From the NCBI GenBank assembly GCA_003427395.1, contig BFEA01000894.1, positions 360,477-387,442 on the forward strand: DNA of 26,966 nt, read 5' to 3'. The translations under genes and the position numbers were made by a program. This document shows, piece after piece, positions 18,421 through 26,966 of this stretch (positions are counted from its first letter, which is position 1; each line of letters starts with the position of its first letter). Under the pieces are notes generated by a model. The model did not search any database. It worked only from the letters and a program-made list of their open reading frames with translations, and was not told where the DNA came from. The stretch is from Chara braunii (taxonomy: Eukaryota > Streptophyta > Charophyceae > Charales > Characeae).

Positions 18421-19855
18421 ATTCCAATCTTTTGGGCTTGAAAGTGGTGACTCTTGGGCGATGATTAGTAGAGGTCCAAAGGGTGAACATTTTGTGGTAG
18501 AGGTTGATGTAGGTGGCCGCAAAATTGGCGCCTTAGCAGACATAGGCTCTACACGGAACTTCATCAGTCGTGCTTGTGTGGATAGACTGCGCTTAGGGGA
18601 CCAAGTGCAGCGGCTTAGCAGAACTGTAGCTTCTACGCTGGCCAACAAGCACCAAATGTTGGTAAAAGACTATGTCAAGGACGTAGTCTGTACCTTCTCC
18701 TATGGAAGAGGGGAAGTGAGCCATAAAATCTCCTTCCTGGTTAGCGATGAACTGCCCTTTGATATGCTCTTAGGCATGTACTACCTCGAGGTCGCGCAAC
18801 CTCAGTTTGACTGGGATAGAAAGGTGTTGATCCACAAATTGCCCGATGGTAGAACTGTTAGATTGCAGAAGTACAAAGCTAGCAGTCTGATAGAAAACTA
18901 CGGGTGCATGTGTGCGTCATCTTTCTATAACTATTATAAGCAGAATCGCGAGGAGGGCATATACTTAGTATTTGTCTATGAGAAAGGGGAGGCCGTAAAA
19001 ACACCCCCAGAGATAGAATCAGTCGTCGCTCAGTATTCAGACCTTTTTGAGGAGCCCACAGGCATGGTGGAAAGGGAGGTTGTCCATGCAATAGAGGTCA
19101 TCCTAGGTAGTAAGGTACCTAGAGGACGAATCTATAGGATGTCTCTTGCGGAGTTAGATGAGCTCCGCGGCCAGCTCAAGGAGCTCACAGAGAAGGGATG
19201 GATTCGGCCTAGTACCTCCCCTTACGGCACTCCAGTCTTATTCGTACTGAAGAAGGGAGGTACCTTGAGGATGTGCAGTGACTATAGGGGCCTCAATGCC
19301 ATCACTGTTAAGAACGCGGAGCCCCTACCCCGCATCGACGACCTCTTGGATAGAGTGCAAGGATGCCGGTACTTCACCAAGATAGACCTGAAGTCCGGAT
19401 ACCATAAAATTGCCATTAGACCCGAGGACCAGCACAAAACCGCATTTTAGACCAGGTACGGTTTGTACGAGTTTGTGGTGATGCCATGTGGCCTATGCAG
19501 TGCTCCTGGTACATTCCAGCACGCAATGAACATGATTTTTCATGACTGCTTAGACAAGTTTATCGTCGTGTAACTCGATGATATTCTTATCTTTAGTAGG
19601 ACTGTAGAGGAGCACACTGAGCACTTGAAAATAGTGCTAGGTCTCCTAAGACAACACTAGTACAAGGTTAACTTGGAGAAATGTGAGTTTGGTCGCACCA
19701 AGATCTTGTACTTGGGTCATGAAATCTCAGCAGATGGACTAAGGCCGGATGATGCCAAGGTGGCCAGCATACGTGACTGGCCCAGACCTCAAACTGTTAC
19801 TGAGGCCAGATCGATTTTGGGGATGACGGGCTACTATTGTCCGTTTGTGAAGAAC
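18389..19855 (+). pseudogene. Element C protease and reverse transcriptase (degenerate)
   Basis: 353 codons are open from 18389, and the same frame continues to 19855 through stops at 19448 (TAG), 19571 (TAA) and 19658 (TAG). Protease: [13 protein letters not shown], with the active-site D at residue 51 (18539-18541) and Ile replacing the Ser of D-S-G, then [51 protein letters not shown] with the first catalytic Asp, [13 protein letters not shown], then V-stop-LDDILIFS, where TAA replaces the Tyr of YLDD. The ATG at 18389 falls within the end of gag and is probably not the original start. No frameshift is visible over nearly 1.5 kb. Once a Gag-Pol product, it is now inactive. Confidence 0.9.
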
Positions 19856-19894
19856 TAGACTAATATTGGCTAAAGTAAAAAACAGGAAAAGTAC
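19856..19894 (+). repeat. 39-bp A-rich insertion in the element C pol
   Basis: The family reads FVKNYSTIASPL here. This copy has 39 extra bases between AAGAAC and TACAGTACTATA, with TAG and TAA stops in frame. ACTA flanks the inserted core on both sides, consistent with a 4-bp duplication around a 35-bp core. It is the same length as the insertion at 4627-4665 but differs in sequence. Confidence 0.75.
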
Positions 19895-20610
19895 TACAGT
19901 ACTATAGCTTCCCCATTAACAGATCTAACTCGACTTCACATCCCTTGGGAGTGGACTGAAGAGTGTGAGGCGGCCTTCAGAAACTGAAGTATGCCTTGAC
20001 ACACTATGAGGTTCTTAAACTTCCGGATCCTGATAAGCCATTTGTCGTGACCACAGACGCCAGCCAATATGGCATAGGCGCGGTCCTTGCACAAAAGGAG
20101 GGGCCCAAGTTGAGACCTGTCGAGTATATGAGCAAAAAGATGCCATCTCAAAAACTAGCTAAGTCCACTTATGAGCGCGAGCTCTATGCCCTGTATAGAG
20201 CGCTGGTACATTGGAGACACCATCTCCTTGGCAGATTCTTCTATGTGAGATCTGACCATGAGACCTTGCGCTGGATTGAGACACAGCCAGTCCTCGCTGA
20301 CACACTCAAGCGATGGATTCAAGTGATAGACATGTATGACTATCAACTTGATCCAATCAAGGGAGAGTACAACAAAGTGGCTGATGCATTATCTCGCCGG
20401 GCAGATTACCTGGGCGCGTTCGTTACGGAATTTGGCATATCTAGCGCTCTAACTCGATCATTGGTGGAAGCCTATCAACAAGATTTAGTTATGTATGAGA
20501 TCATCCATAGACTCCAAGCAAAGGACAAAAAGACTTTGGACGAATTTACGATGATAGACGACTTGGTGTTTCTTGAGAAGGCAGGGAATAAAAGATTGTG
20601 TTCCCAGTAG
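19895..20610 (+). pseudogene. Element C connection and RNase H domain (degenerate)
   Basis: ASPLTDLTRL and PWEWTEECEAAF are followed by a one-base deletion near 19985. The 204-codon frame 19996-20610 then holds VVTTDASQYGIGAVLAQ (first Asp), STYERELYAL (Glu), VRSDHETLRWIE (second Asp) and VADALSRR (last Asp), so the RNase H catalytic set is present. It ends at 20610 because of a small deletion: the next bases, read one base over, continue VPSSESLRSLFLGESH into the integrase zinc finger. The family role is removal of template RNA during reverse transcription. Confidence 0.9.
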
Positions 20611-21737
20611 CGAGTCTTTGCGTAGTTTATTTTTAGGAGAAAGTCATGATGCAACTGGCCATTTTGGATACAAGAAGACATCAGCGAACTTAGTACAGAG
20701 ATTCTAGTGGCCCTCTATGATGCAAGATGCAAAACGCTATGTTGAAACCTGCCAGGTTTGCCAAAGGGACAAACCAAGGACTCAGGTCCCACTTGGGCTG
20801 ATCAAGCCCTTGCCGATTCCTGAGGGACCAGGTCAGAGTGTGTCTATGGATCTCATGGATACCCTTGTGATCAGCAGGTCTGGAAAGAGGCACATCTTTG
20901 TTATAGTGGATCGCTTTTCTAAGTATGCAAGACTGATCGCTAAGCCTGAAAATGCTACAACTGAGTATGTCATCAAGTTTTTCATGGAAAACTGGGTAAG
21001 GGATTTCGGTCAACCTACATCTATAGTTAGTGACAAAGATGTGAGATTCACAAGTGAGCCGTGGCAATCGACTGCTGAGCAAATGGGGACAAAGCTCCAA
21101 ATAACGTCAGGGAATCACCCTGAGTCGAATGGCCAAGCAGAACAGATGAACCGAGTAGTACAGCACCTGCTTAGGCATTATATCAAGCCAAGTTAGGACG
21201 ATTGGGACGAGAAATTACCACTCGTTGCCAACATGTACAATAATGTTGTGCATAGTACTACAGGTATGTCTCCCAACCAACTGCATCTTGGTTGGAAGCC
21301 CCGAACTGCCCTTGACTTTCTGCTACCAGAAATAGAACCTACTGCAGCACCTGACAGCATAGAGTTTGTTGTCAACTATGAATAGATGCTGCAGCAGGCC
21401 GTTGAGCATATTAGGAAATCTCAGGATGCAATGATTGCATCTGAAAATAAGCATAGACGACCCTCTAACTTTCAGGTAGGAGACAGGCTTTGGGTTAAGG
21501 CCAGCTGAGCTTTGGACCCTCTAGATATTGTAGGAGATCAACCAGATGGGCCATCATACGTGATTCGCATCCCGCCGCACTTGCGGACTTACCCTGTTTT
21601 TCATGCCTCCAAGTTAGCACCTTTCGCTGCCACTGAGCAGTTTCCTTCGAGAAGATTAATGCTGCCCCCAACCATGGATGGCGAAGTCGACATCGACCAG
21701 ATCGTGGAGCAGCAAGTGATGCCAGTACCTTGACCAT
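20611..21737 (+). pseudogene. Element C integrase (degenerate)
   Basis: HDATGHFGYKK and CQVCQRDK form the HHCC zinc-binding domain with a shortened His spacing. The catalytic triad is visible as SMDLMD (first Asp), IVSDKDVRF (second Asp) and HPESNGQAEQMN (Glu). The C-terminal part reads YNNVVHSTTGMSPNQLHLGW and then TYPVFHASKLAPF. Stops occur at RF-stop-WPSM near 20704, after HYIKPS (21196), at NYE-stop-MLQQ (about 21383) and after WVKAS (21506). A deletion removes part of the loop before DPLDIVGDQPDGPSYVI. Inactive as read. It lies directly before the chromodomain. Confidence 0.9.
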
Positions 21738-21909
21738 CAGGCAGAGGGCGTCCTCCTAAACCGCGAATGCAGTATCGTGTGAGATTCAGACATCATCTAG
21801 ATCCTATAAAGAAGATCGGTGGTTCACACGAGAAGAACTCATGAGAACAACACCTCAAGTGATTCCAGGCTATGAAAGAGAGCTAAAAGGGAAGATGTCT
21901 GCCGAATAA
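21735..21909 (+). pseudogene. Element C chromodomain (frameshifted)
   Basis: After a TGA at 21732-21734 (CGA in an ancestor is likely) come RPPKPRMQYRVRFRHHLDP and, after a one-base shift near 21809, KEDRWFTREELMRTTPQVIPGYE, ending in TAA at 21907-21909. The aromatic and EDRWF-x-R-EL positions match the chromodomain of element A, so both belong to related chromoviruses. The family role is targeting to heterochromatin. Confidence 0.75.
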
Positions 21910-21930
21910 GAGACTTCTCAAAGGACTAAC

Positions 21931-21949
21931 GAAGTAAAGGAGGAGGGAA
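21931..21949 (+). promoter_or_regulatory. Polypurine tract of element C
   Basis: GAAGTAAAGGAGGAGGGAA ends directly before the LTR start TGCGAGGATC. Purine-rich apart from one T, in the expected position upstream of a 3' LTR. Confidence 0.75.
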
Positions 21950-22949
21950 TGCGAGGATCTGAGTCCTCGGCAGGCCCAAGGGGCCCCGGTTACAGTGGTG
22001 CCCGCCCTAAGTGAAGGAGGGCCTAACATTTCACAAGAGGCCTTTGACTATCAATTTCATATTTGGGGTACGGGCAGTTGCGACGCGCCAGTTGGTTGAG
22101 AGAAACACAGGCCGAGCAACCAAGACATTTCCACGGTCTCCTGGGCCCTTCCAACGCGTGCAGGCCCTGGACGAGAAATGCAGCCCCATACATTGACAGT
22201 TGGGAGGCCCAACCAACAGAGGCCCAGTGGCTGCGAAGTAGCACGCAGCATCCTGGGGCCTACCAGAAGCTTATGGGCCCAGGCCAAGTCCTGCCAGGCT
22301 GTGAAGCAGGCAGGCTCTTTCCATATAGGAAAGAGCTCGCCACTTTCAGGCTCATTCAGGCACTCGCGTGCTGGCGGGAGCGCTGCTGGAGCAATTGCTC
22401 GTGGGCTGCTGCTGGCGCTGAGAGGCGAGGTGCAGCACGTGCGGTCGTGCAAGGAAGCAGGGCGCTGCTGAGGGCAGCGCCATAGCCTAGCCACCATAGC
22501 TGGTGGGCTTGGACTACACTGAGGCGCATGAGTGGTCTTCGCGTGTAAGGGAGGAAGACGTGGGTAAAGTCAGGGAAGGGCGAAGGATGATGATGATGAT
22601 GATGTGAGGGCACATACCTTGTATTGGCGATGGTCTACATTTGGGCGACATCTTCAAGTACTTCGGATTGCCGCTGATGTCAATAGTTGCATTGTCTATT
22701 AGTAGGCTGATCGTAGCTGTGTAGGAGTAGACTGGGCGCTGAGCGCCAAGTAGGAGTGTGAAGGGACTGGACTCTTGTGTTGTGGCGGAGAGAGAGAAGC
22801 TCTCCTTGACATTGGTTTTCAGTACTACGAACCTCCATTGGTGTATTATTGGTGCAATACTGCTCTCTGGACACAGTGTGACTATCTGGCTTTCAATGTG
22901 ATGGTGTAATCTGGAATTTGTCATCTCGCTGTTGCTTATTTTCCTTGCA
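21950..22949 (+). mobile_element. Family-C LTR, copy 3 (3' LTR of element C)
   Basis: It starts TGCGAGGATCTGAGTCCTC and ends TTTTCCTTGCA (TG...CA, 1000 bp). Collinear with 11091-12101, partly with 12933-13715, and inverted with 258-784. It directly follows a purine tract and the pol remnants, which assigns family C to this chromovirus. GAT repeats near 22588 are local. The many frames of 60-170 codons on both strands are incidental. Confidence 0.88.
22000..22022 (+). repeat. Family-C LTR hairpin, copy 3
   Basis: GCCCGCC, loop CTAAGTGAA, then GGAGGGC: one mismatch from the perfect stem at 12995. Located 50 bp into the LTR. Confidence 0.85.
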
Positions 22950-23099
22950 CGAGAAAGAAAAAAAAAATTGCAGAGATTTGACGAAGTCCTACTTGATTTA
23001 CTAATAAGCAATTAATCAACCACTCAATCAATCATTCTACAATCAGTAGATCAAGCAAGCTGGCTACTTGACTGGGCGGACGCTCTGATTGAGAGGTCC
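22950..23099 (-). other. Leader fragment of a family-B element
   Basis: On the minus strand this lies just downstream of the family-B PBS, so it is the start of that element's internal region. It ends at the family-C LTR boundary, meaning the rest of the B element is absent here. An A run (22970-22979) lies near the junction. No gene. Confidence 0.55.
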
Positions 23100-23111
23100 G
23101 CTCCGATACCA
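23100..23111 (-). promoter_or_regulatory. Primer-binding site of family B (initiator Met-tRNA type)
   Basis: The minus strand reads TGGTATCGGAGC three bases after the LTR end GTATGCAACA. One mismatch from the canonical TGGTATCAGAGC. It marks 23115-24265 as a 5' LTR of a minus-strand element. Confidence 0.85.
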
Positions 23112-23114
23112 AAC

Positions 23115-23554
23115 TGTTGCATACCGTAACGGTACAGACCAGAACAAGAACCGACCTCTCTCACAAAGTACAAGATAACACAGCGGAAGGCTTAAATACC
23201 ATGATCCGAACAATCAATGCTGCTATGCAGACCAAACATACATCATCATCATTCCATGGTGTGAAGGGGCCTGGGGCTCACACAGGAAGAATGCGCCAGT
23301 CCCCAACTATACACAGACGAAGAAGAGGGGGATAAGACGAAGAAGAGGGGAAGATGGGAATGTTGTCAACACCAAGTCTTCAGTACAGTCCCAAATAATC
23401 TCTCGTCAAATGTCCGAATCCCAATGTCGAGTCTGGATCCAAATGTCGTCAAATCCCAAAGTCACCAATCTCTCTCTCTCTCGTAGTCTGCAGATACTGA
23501 AAAGTCAGGTAGCGAGAGGGTGAGGAAGAGATGGTGGACTTAGAAGAGGAAGAA

Positions 23555-23629
<75 letters not shown>

Positions 23630-24265
23630 AGAGTCCGGTACTAACCTGTGAAGGTGGTGCCTTGTTGCAGGTACATCGAAGACCAAGCTGGAGCTATGGC
23701 GCCACAGGTAAGTCTCCCTGGCCTCCGCCAACCATCGCTCTCTCTCTCTCTCCAACACTACTCTGGCTCCTACTAGCGCCCAGCGCTGAAGACTACTGCT
23801 AACGCTACTACTACTCCTGCAGCGCTCCTCTAGAGTGCTGCTGCCGAATCCTGAAGACTACCTCCTGCCTCCTGCACGTGAAGTGCCTGGGAAGTTCCTA
23901 TGAACTGCCTCCTGACTGCCTGCAGCGAGTACGGCGGGCCAGTCTTATATAGTGCTGGCCCGTCCAGGAGGCTGCTCTTGCCAATGCCAAAACGTGCCAG
24001 ACCCTGGCTTTGAAGTTAAAAAAAGGTCGTCTTGAAAACAGGCCCAAAATGGCCTGTGCTAAAACCCTAGTCTGGTGCCTAAGTTTCAGGGCAGGTCGAT
24101 CTTATGAGGGCCTGAAAATGGCCCTCCGTTTCAGGCTGAAAAGACTCGGGGCCCGTAGGCCCTTGTTTTCAGGCTTTCAGGCTGAAACGACACAGGGCCT
24201 GTAGGCCCTTGTTTTCAGGCTTTTAGGCTGAAACGAAAACAGGCCGTACACCTACGGACCCTTAG
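23115..24265 (-). mobile_element. Family-B LTR, copy 1 (5' LTR)
   Basis: On the minus strand it ends CGGTATGCAACA at 23115, next to the PBS. It is collinear with 24266-25387 (same orientation) and 25553-26728 (inverted): the TCCGAACAATCAAT block, the CCATGGTGTGAA block, the GACGAAGAAGA repeat, the CT microsatellite, GCTATGGCGCCACAGGTAAG, and the palindrome-rich TTTCAGGCTGAAA end. The last ~15 bp at 24250-24265 differ from the other copies, so its 5' end is lost or overwritten at the join with the next LTR. A 72-codon Arg-Glu frame (23540-23758) is only the translated microsatellite. Confidence 0.88.
23561..23629. repeat. CT/GA microsatellite
   Basis: About 34 CT dinucleotides with one interruption (TTT near 23615), inside family-B LTR copy 1. 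Copies 2 and 3 have only short tracts at the same place (24721-24737 and 26285-26306), so the expansion is specific to this copy. Confidence 0.95.
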
Positions 24266-25387
24266 TGTTGCATACTGTAACTGTGCAGACCAGAACAAAA
24301 ACCGACCTCTCAATACAAAGTACAAGATAGCGTAGCGGAAGACTTAGATACCAATGATCCGAACAATCAATATCGCAATGCAGCCCTGAACATACGTCAT
24401 CATCATCGTTCCATGGTGTGAAAGGGCTCTGGCGCTTCACACAGGAAGACTGCGCCAGCCCCAACCATACACAGACGAAGAAGAAGGGGGTTAGACGAAG
24501 AGGAGGGGAAAATGGGAATGTCGTCAACACCAAGTCTTCGGCACAGGCCCAAATAGTCCCTCGTCAAAATGTCTGAATCCCAAATGTCGAGTCTGGATCC
24601 AATGTCGTCAAGTCTCAAGTCACAATTCTCTCTCTCTCTCTGTCGTAGTCTGCTGATCCCGAGGAGTCAGGTGGTGAGAGGGTGAGAGGAGATGGTGGAC
24701 TTGGAAGAGAAAGAAGAAGAACTCTCTCTCTCTCTCTGTCCAGTACTAACCTGTGAAGTTGGCGCCTTGATGCAGGTACCTCGAAGATGGAGGTGGAGCT
24801 ATGGCGCCACAGGTAAGTACCGCTGGCCTCCGCCAGCCATCTCTCTCCAACGCTACCACAACCAGCTATAAGCGCCCTGCGTTGAAGACTACTCCTACAG
24901 CTATGAGCGCCCAGCGCTGAAGACTACTGCTAGCGCTAGCCACTACTGCCAGCGCTCCTCCTTAGTGCTGCGGCTGAATCCTGAAGACTACTCGTCCTAC
25001 TGTCCAACTACCTACCCGTGACGTGCATGGGAACTTCCTATGTACTACTCGGGTGCCTCCTGACTGCGGGCGAGGCAGTCCAGGAGGCTGTTCTTGCCAA
25101 TGCCGAAGGGAGGCAGGGGCTGCCGTTGCAGCTCCTGCTAGAGCTGTCGTGGGGAACAGGCCAGAAATAGCCTGTTCCTGAAACCCTGTTTTTGTGCCCG
25201 AGTCTAAGGGTAGGTCGAACACAATGAGGGCCTGAAAATGGCCCTCCGTTTCAGGCTGAAAAACCTATGGGCCTGAAAGGGCCAAGAAATAGGCTGAAAA
25301 CAGAATAGGGCCTGCAGGCCCTCGTTTTTCAGTTTCAGGCTGAAACGACCGGGGCCTGCTGGGCCGTGTGGTACTGAGTATGCCACG
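24266..25387 (-). mobile_element. Family-B LTR, copy 2 (head-to-tail with copy 1)
   Basis: The boundaries are TGTTGCATACTG at 24266 and GTATGCCACG at 25387; on the minus strand this is CGTGGCATAC...CAACA, where the family start is TGTGGCATAC. It has no PBS at its left end because copy 1 begins there directly. Flanks CTTAG and CTAGG are only loosely similar, so a target duplication is not proven. It could be a solo LTR inserted at the edge of copy 1 or a product of LTR recombination. Confidence 0.85.
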
Positions 25388-25547
25388 CTAGGCCAAGCAG
25401 AAGAAGACCCAGTAGTTGTAGGCGAGGTCTAGGCTGGTACCAGTCCGACCAGTCTGAGTCTAGGGCCTGTACGCAGTGTACGGGCAATATCTACAGGACG
25501 AGCCAGTTGCTCCTCATTGTCGGTGTGCAAGTTTGGCGACGCACTGG
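25388..25547. other. Spacer between B LTR copies
   Basis: 160 bp of GC-rich sequence with short CTAGG and ACCAGTC repeats. No frame or element that I can support. It ends in TTGGA, the left target duplication of the next LTR. Confidence 0.5.
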
Positions 25548-25552
25548 TTGGA
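25548..25552. repeat. Left TSD of solo LTR B3 (TTGGA)
   Basis: Identical to 26729-26733 and directly adjacent to the LTR start. Confidence 0.9.
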
Positions 25553-25644
25553 TGTGGCATACTGCGTAGCCACACGGGCCTGCAGGGCCCGTCCCACATT
25601 CTCAGCCTAAAAGCCTAGAAATAAGGGCTTACAGGCCCCGTGTC

Positions 25645-25741
25645 GTTTCAGCCTGAAAGACTGAAAACGAGGGCCTGCATGCCCTATGTCGTTTCAGCCT
25701 AAAACAGGGCTTTTGAGCCCTGAGGCTTTTCAGCCTGAAAC
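25645..25741. repeat. Cluster of 15-bp palindromes in family-B LTR copy 3
   Basis: Near-palindromes of the form GTTTCAG-S-CTGAAAC at 25645-25659, 25691-25705 and 25727-25741, separated by GGGCCTGCA-like and GGCCC blocks. Counterparts lie at 24128-24142, 24174-24188, 25248-25262 and 25332-25346; the last is a perfect palindrome around its central base. Confidence 0.85.
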
Positions 25742-26057
25742 GGAGGGCCACTTTCGGGCCCTCATAAGATCGACCTGCCCTAACACTCAGGCACAAAACC
25801 AGGGTTTCGGGAACAGGCTATTTCTGGTCTGTTCCCCACGACAGCCTCAAGCAGGAGCTGCAGCGGCAGCCCCTGACTCCCTTCGGCATTGGCAAGAGCA
25901 GCCTCCTGGACTGCCTCGCCCTGCAGTCAGGAGGCAGGCCGAGAAGTACATAGGGAGTTCCCATGCACTTCATGGGTAGGTAGTTGGACAGAAGGCAGGA
26001 GTAGTCTTCAGGATTCGGAGCACTCAGGAGGAGCGCTGCAGGAGTAGCTTAGCGCTA

Positions 26058-26157
26058 GCAGTAGTCTTCAGCGCTGGGCGCTAGTAGCCATAGCAGTAGT
26101 CTTCAGTGCTGGGCGCTAGTAGCCATAGCAGTAGTCTTCAGCGCTGGGCGCTAGTAG
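26058..26157. repeat. 35-bp tandem repeat, about three copies
   Basis: Units start at 26058, 26093 and 26128. Each begins GCAGTAGTCTTCAG and contains GCTGGGCGCTAGTAG; unit 2 has one substitution and unit 3 diverges at its end. The inverted counterparts in copies 2 and 1 have about two units (near 24870-24940) and one (near 23775-23805), so the array length varies between LTR copies. Confidence 0.9.
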
Positions 26158-26728
26158 GTGGTAGTAGTAGTGTTGGGAGAGATGGCTGGCGGAGGCCAGT
26201 GAGACTTACCTGTGGCGCCATAGCTCCAGCTCCATCTTCAAGGAACCTGCATCAAGGCGCCAACTTCACAGGTTAGTACCGGACTGAGAGAGAGAGAGAG
26301 AGAGAGTTCTTCTTCTTCCTCTTCTAAGTCCACCATCTCTTCTTCCCCTCTCACCACCTGACTTCTCAGTATCAGCGGACTACGACAGAGAGAGAGAGTT
26401 GTGACTTGAGACTTGACGACATTGGATCCAGACTCGACAGTGGGATTCAGACATTTTGACGAGGGACTATTTGGGCCTGTGCCAAAGACTTGGTGTTGAC
26501 GACATTCCCATCTTCCCCTCTTCTTCGTCTAACCCCCCTCTTCTTCGTCTGTGTATGGTTGGGGCTGGCGCATTCTTCCTGTGTGAGCGCCAGACCCCTT
26601 CACACAATGGAATGATGATGATGATGTATGTTNGGGGCTGCATTGCAATATTGATTGTTCGGATCATTGGTATCTAAGTCTTCCGCTACGCTATCTTGTT
26701 CTAGTCTGCACCGTTACAGTATGTGACA

Positions 26729-26733
26729 TTGGA
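26729..26733. repeat. Right TSD of solo LTR B3 (TTGGA)
   Basis: Identical to 25548-25552 and directly adjacent to the LTR end. Confidence 0.9.
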
Positions 26734-26966
26734 GCTCTGGCTGGATGTTACATGCTGCACCTGCACACGGGTCCCATTCGAAGGGCCCGACGGTTGCTGA
26801 GGGGCCCCCAGACCACGTACCATCCAGCACGCGCCCTCGAGGCCCACGGCCGCCCTCCAGGCCCTAGGCAGCACACTAGGTAGATAGGTTTTATTTTACT
26901 TACCCTTTTTTTGTGTGTGTGTGCTGTCTTATTTTTGTCTGTTCAGGTGCCGTTTCGGACTGGCAG
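26734..26966. other. Unassigned GC-rich sequence at the right edge
   Basis: No gene is visible. GGATGTTACATGCTGCACC and CACACGGG near 26744-26768 loosely resemble the start of the family-B LTR, so this may be the beginning of a related LTR running off the window. A T run and GT repeat lie at 26906-26922. Confidence 0.4.

Larger units (their letters stand above)
11091..22949 (+). mobile_element. Element C: second chromovirus, plus strand, heavily interrupted (model)
   Basis: Family-C LTRs in plus orientation stand at 11091-12101 and 21950-22949. The left one is followed by a PBS-like site. The right one is preceded by a purine tract and by protease, RT, RNase H, integrase and chromodomain coding remnants in the correct order. 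I infer one element whose 5' half was invaded by another C LTR (12933-13715), a block with organellar tRNA genes and a third retroelement (14420-18228). Against this, I find no matching target duplication (TTTT before 11091, CGAG after 22949), and only the last part of gag remains. The left LTR with its 0.8-kb tail could instead be a separate short element ending at 12933-13715. Confidence 0.5.
25553..26728 (+). mobile_element. Family-B solo LTR, copy 3, with perfect 5-bp TSD
   Basis: TGTGGCATACTG to CAGTATGTGACA gives TG...CA ends, 1176 bp. TTGGA lies directly before (25548-25552) and directly after (26729-26733), a perfect 5-bp target duplication typical of Ty3/gypsy or Copia insertions. 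There is no internal sequence, so it is a solo LTR. It is inverted relative to copies 1 and 2. One N lies at 26633. It holds three copies of a 35-bp repeat and several 15-bp palindromes. Confidence 0.92.

Noticed and set aside
18389-21909. Alternative genetic code in which TAA/TAG encode Gln, suggested by many in-frame TAR codons at Gln-like positions
   Set aside because: In element C stops also replace Tyr of the YLDD box (19571) and Tyr of RFYWP (about 20704), and frameshifts and altered active sites are present. Decay explains all of it.
23540-23758. Arg-Glu repeat protein
   Set aside because: It is the translation of a CT/GA microsatellite inside an LTR.
23690-24840. Splice-donor-like CAGGTAAGT sequences in family-B LTRs as signs of a host gene
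   Set aside because: They are on the antisense strand of the LTR in copies 1 and 2, no exon frame adjoins them, and they recur only because the LTR is repeated.
26058-26157. Possible CRISPR-like array
   Set aside because: The 35-bp units are directly adjacent with no spacers, and sit inside a plant LTR.

Overview
The window looks like intergenic DNA from a large, repeat-rich land-plant nuclear genome. The lineage (fern, lycophyte, gymnosperm or other) cannot be fixed from the sequence alone. Reasons: Ty3/gypsy chromoviruses with integrase chromodomains, primer-binding sites complementary to initiator Met-tRNA, many solo or nested LTRs, and two plant-mitochondrial-type tRNA genes. I found no intact host gene. 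Nearly every long reading frame is a decayed piece of a retrotransposon or an accidental frame inside an LTR.

Layout. (1) 1-784: the end of a family-B LTR abuts an inverted, truncated family-C LTR. (2) 939-10998: a nearly complete minus-strand chromovirus (element A). From right to left it has a 5' LTR, PBS, leader, gag, protease, RT/RNase H, integrase with chromodomain, polypurine tract and 3' LTR. A 4-bp duplication (ACCC) flanks it. A solo LTR of the same family, inverted, sits in its 5' part at 7299-8569 with its own 4-bp duplication (CAAG). (3) 11091-22949: family-C LTRs in plus orientation bracket a second plus-strand chromovirus. Its PBS is at 12105, its protease-to-chromodomain region at 18389-21909, its PPT at 21931 and its 3' LTR at 21950. 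Its 5' half is interrupted by another C LTR, a block with mitochondrial-type trnK/trnM next to an assembly gap, and a third retroelement. (4) 14420-18228: the third retroelement, on the minus strand, is a gag-like protein with a tandemly duplicated domain followed by a degenerate retropepsin. (5) 22950-26728: three family-B LTRs, two head-to-tail on minus and one inverted solo LTR with a perfect 5-bp duplication (TTGGA). (6) 26734-26966: unassigned sequence.

What the parts do together: the gag, protease, RT, RNase H and integrase pieces once formed copy-and-paste retrotransposons. All now carry stops, frameshifts, insertions or altered active sites, so none is autonomous. I see no new defence, metabolic or regulatory system. 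The points most worth a second look are the duplicated gag-like domain of the third element, the organellar tRNA pair, two 39-bp in-frame insertions in different pol genes, the 4-bp target duplications of family A, and conserved palindromes inside the LTRs.
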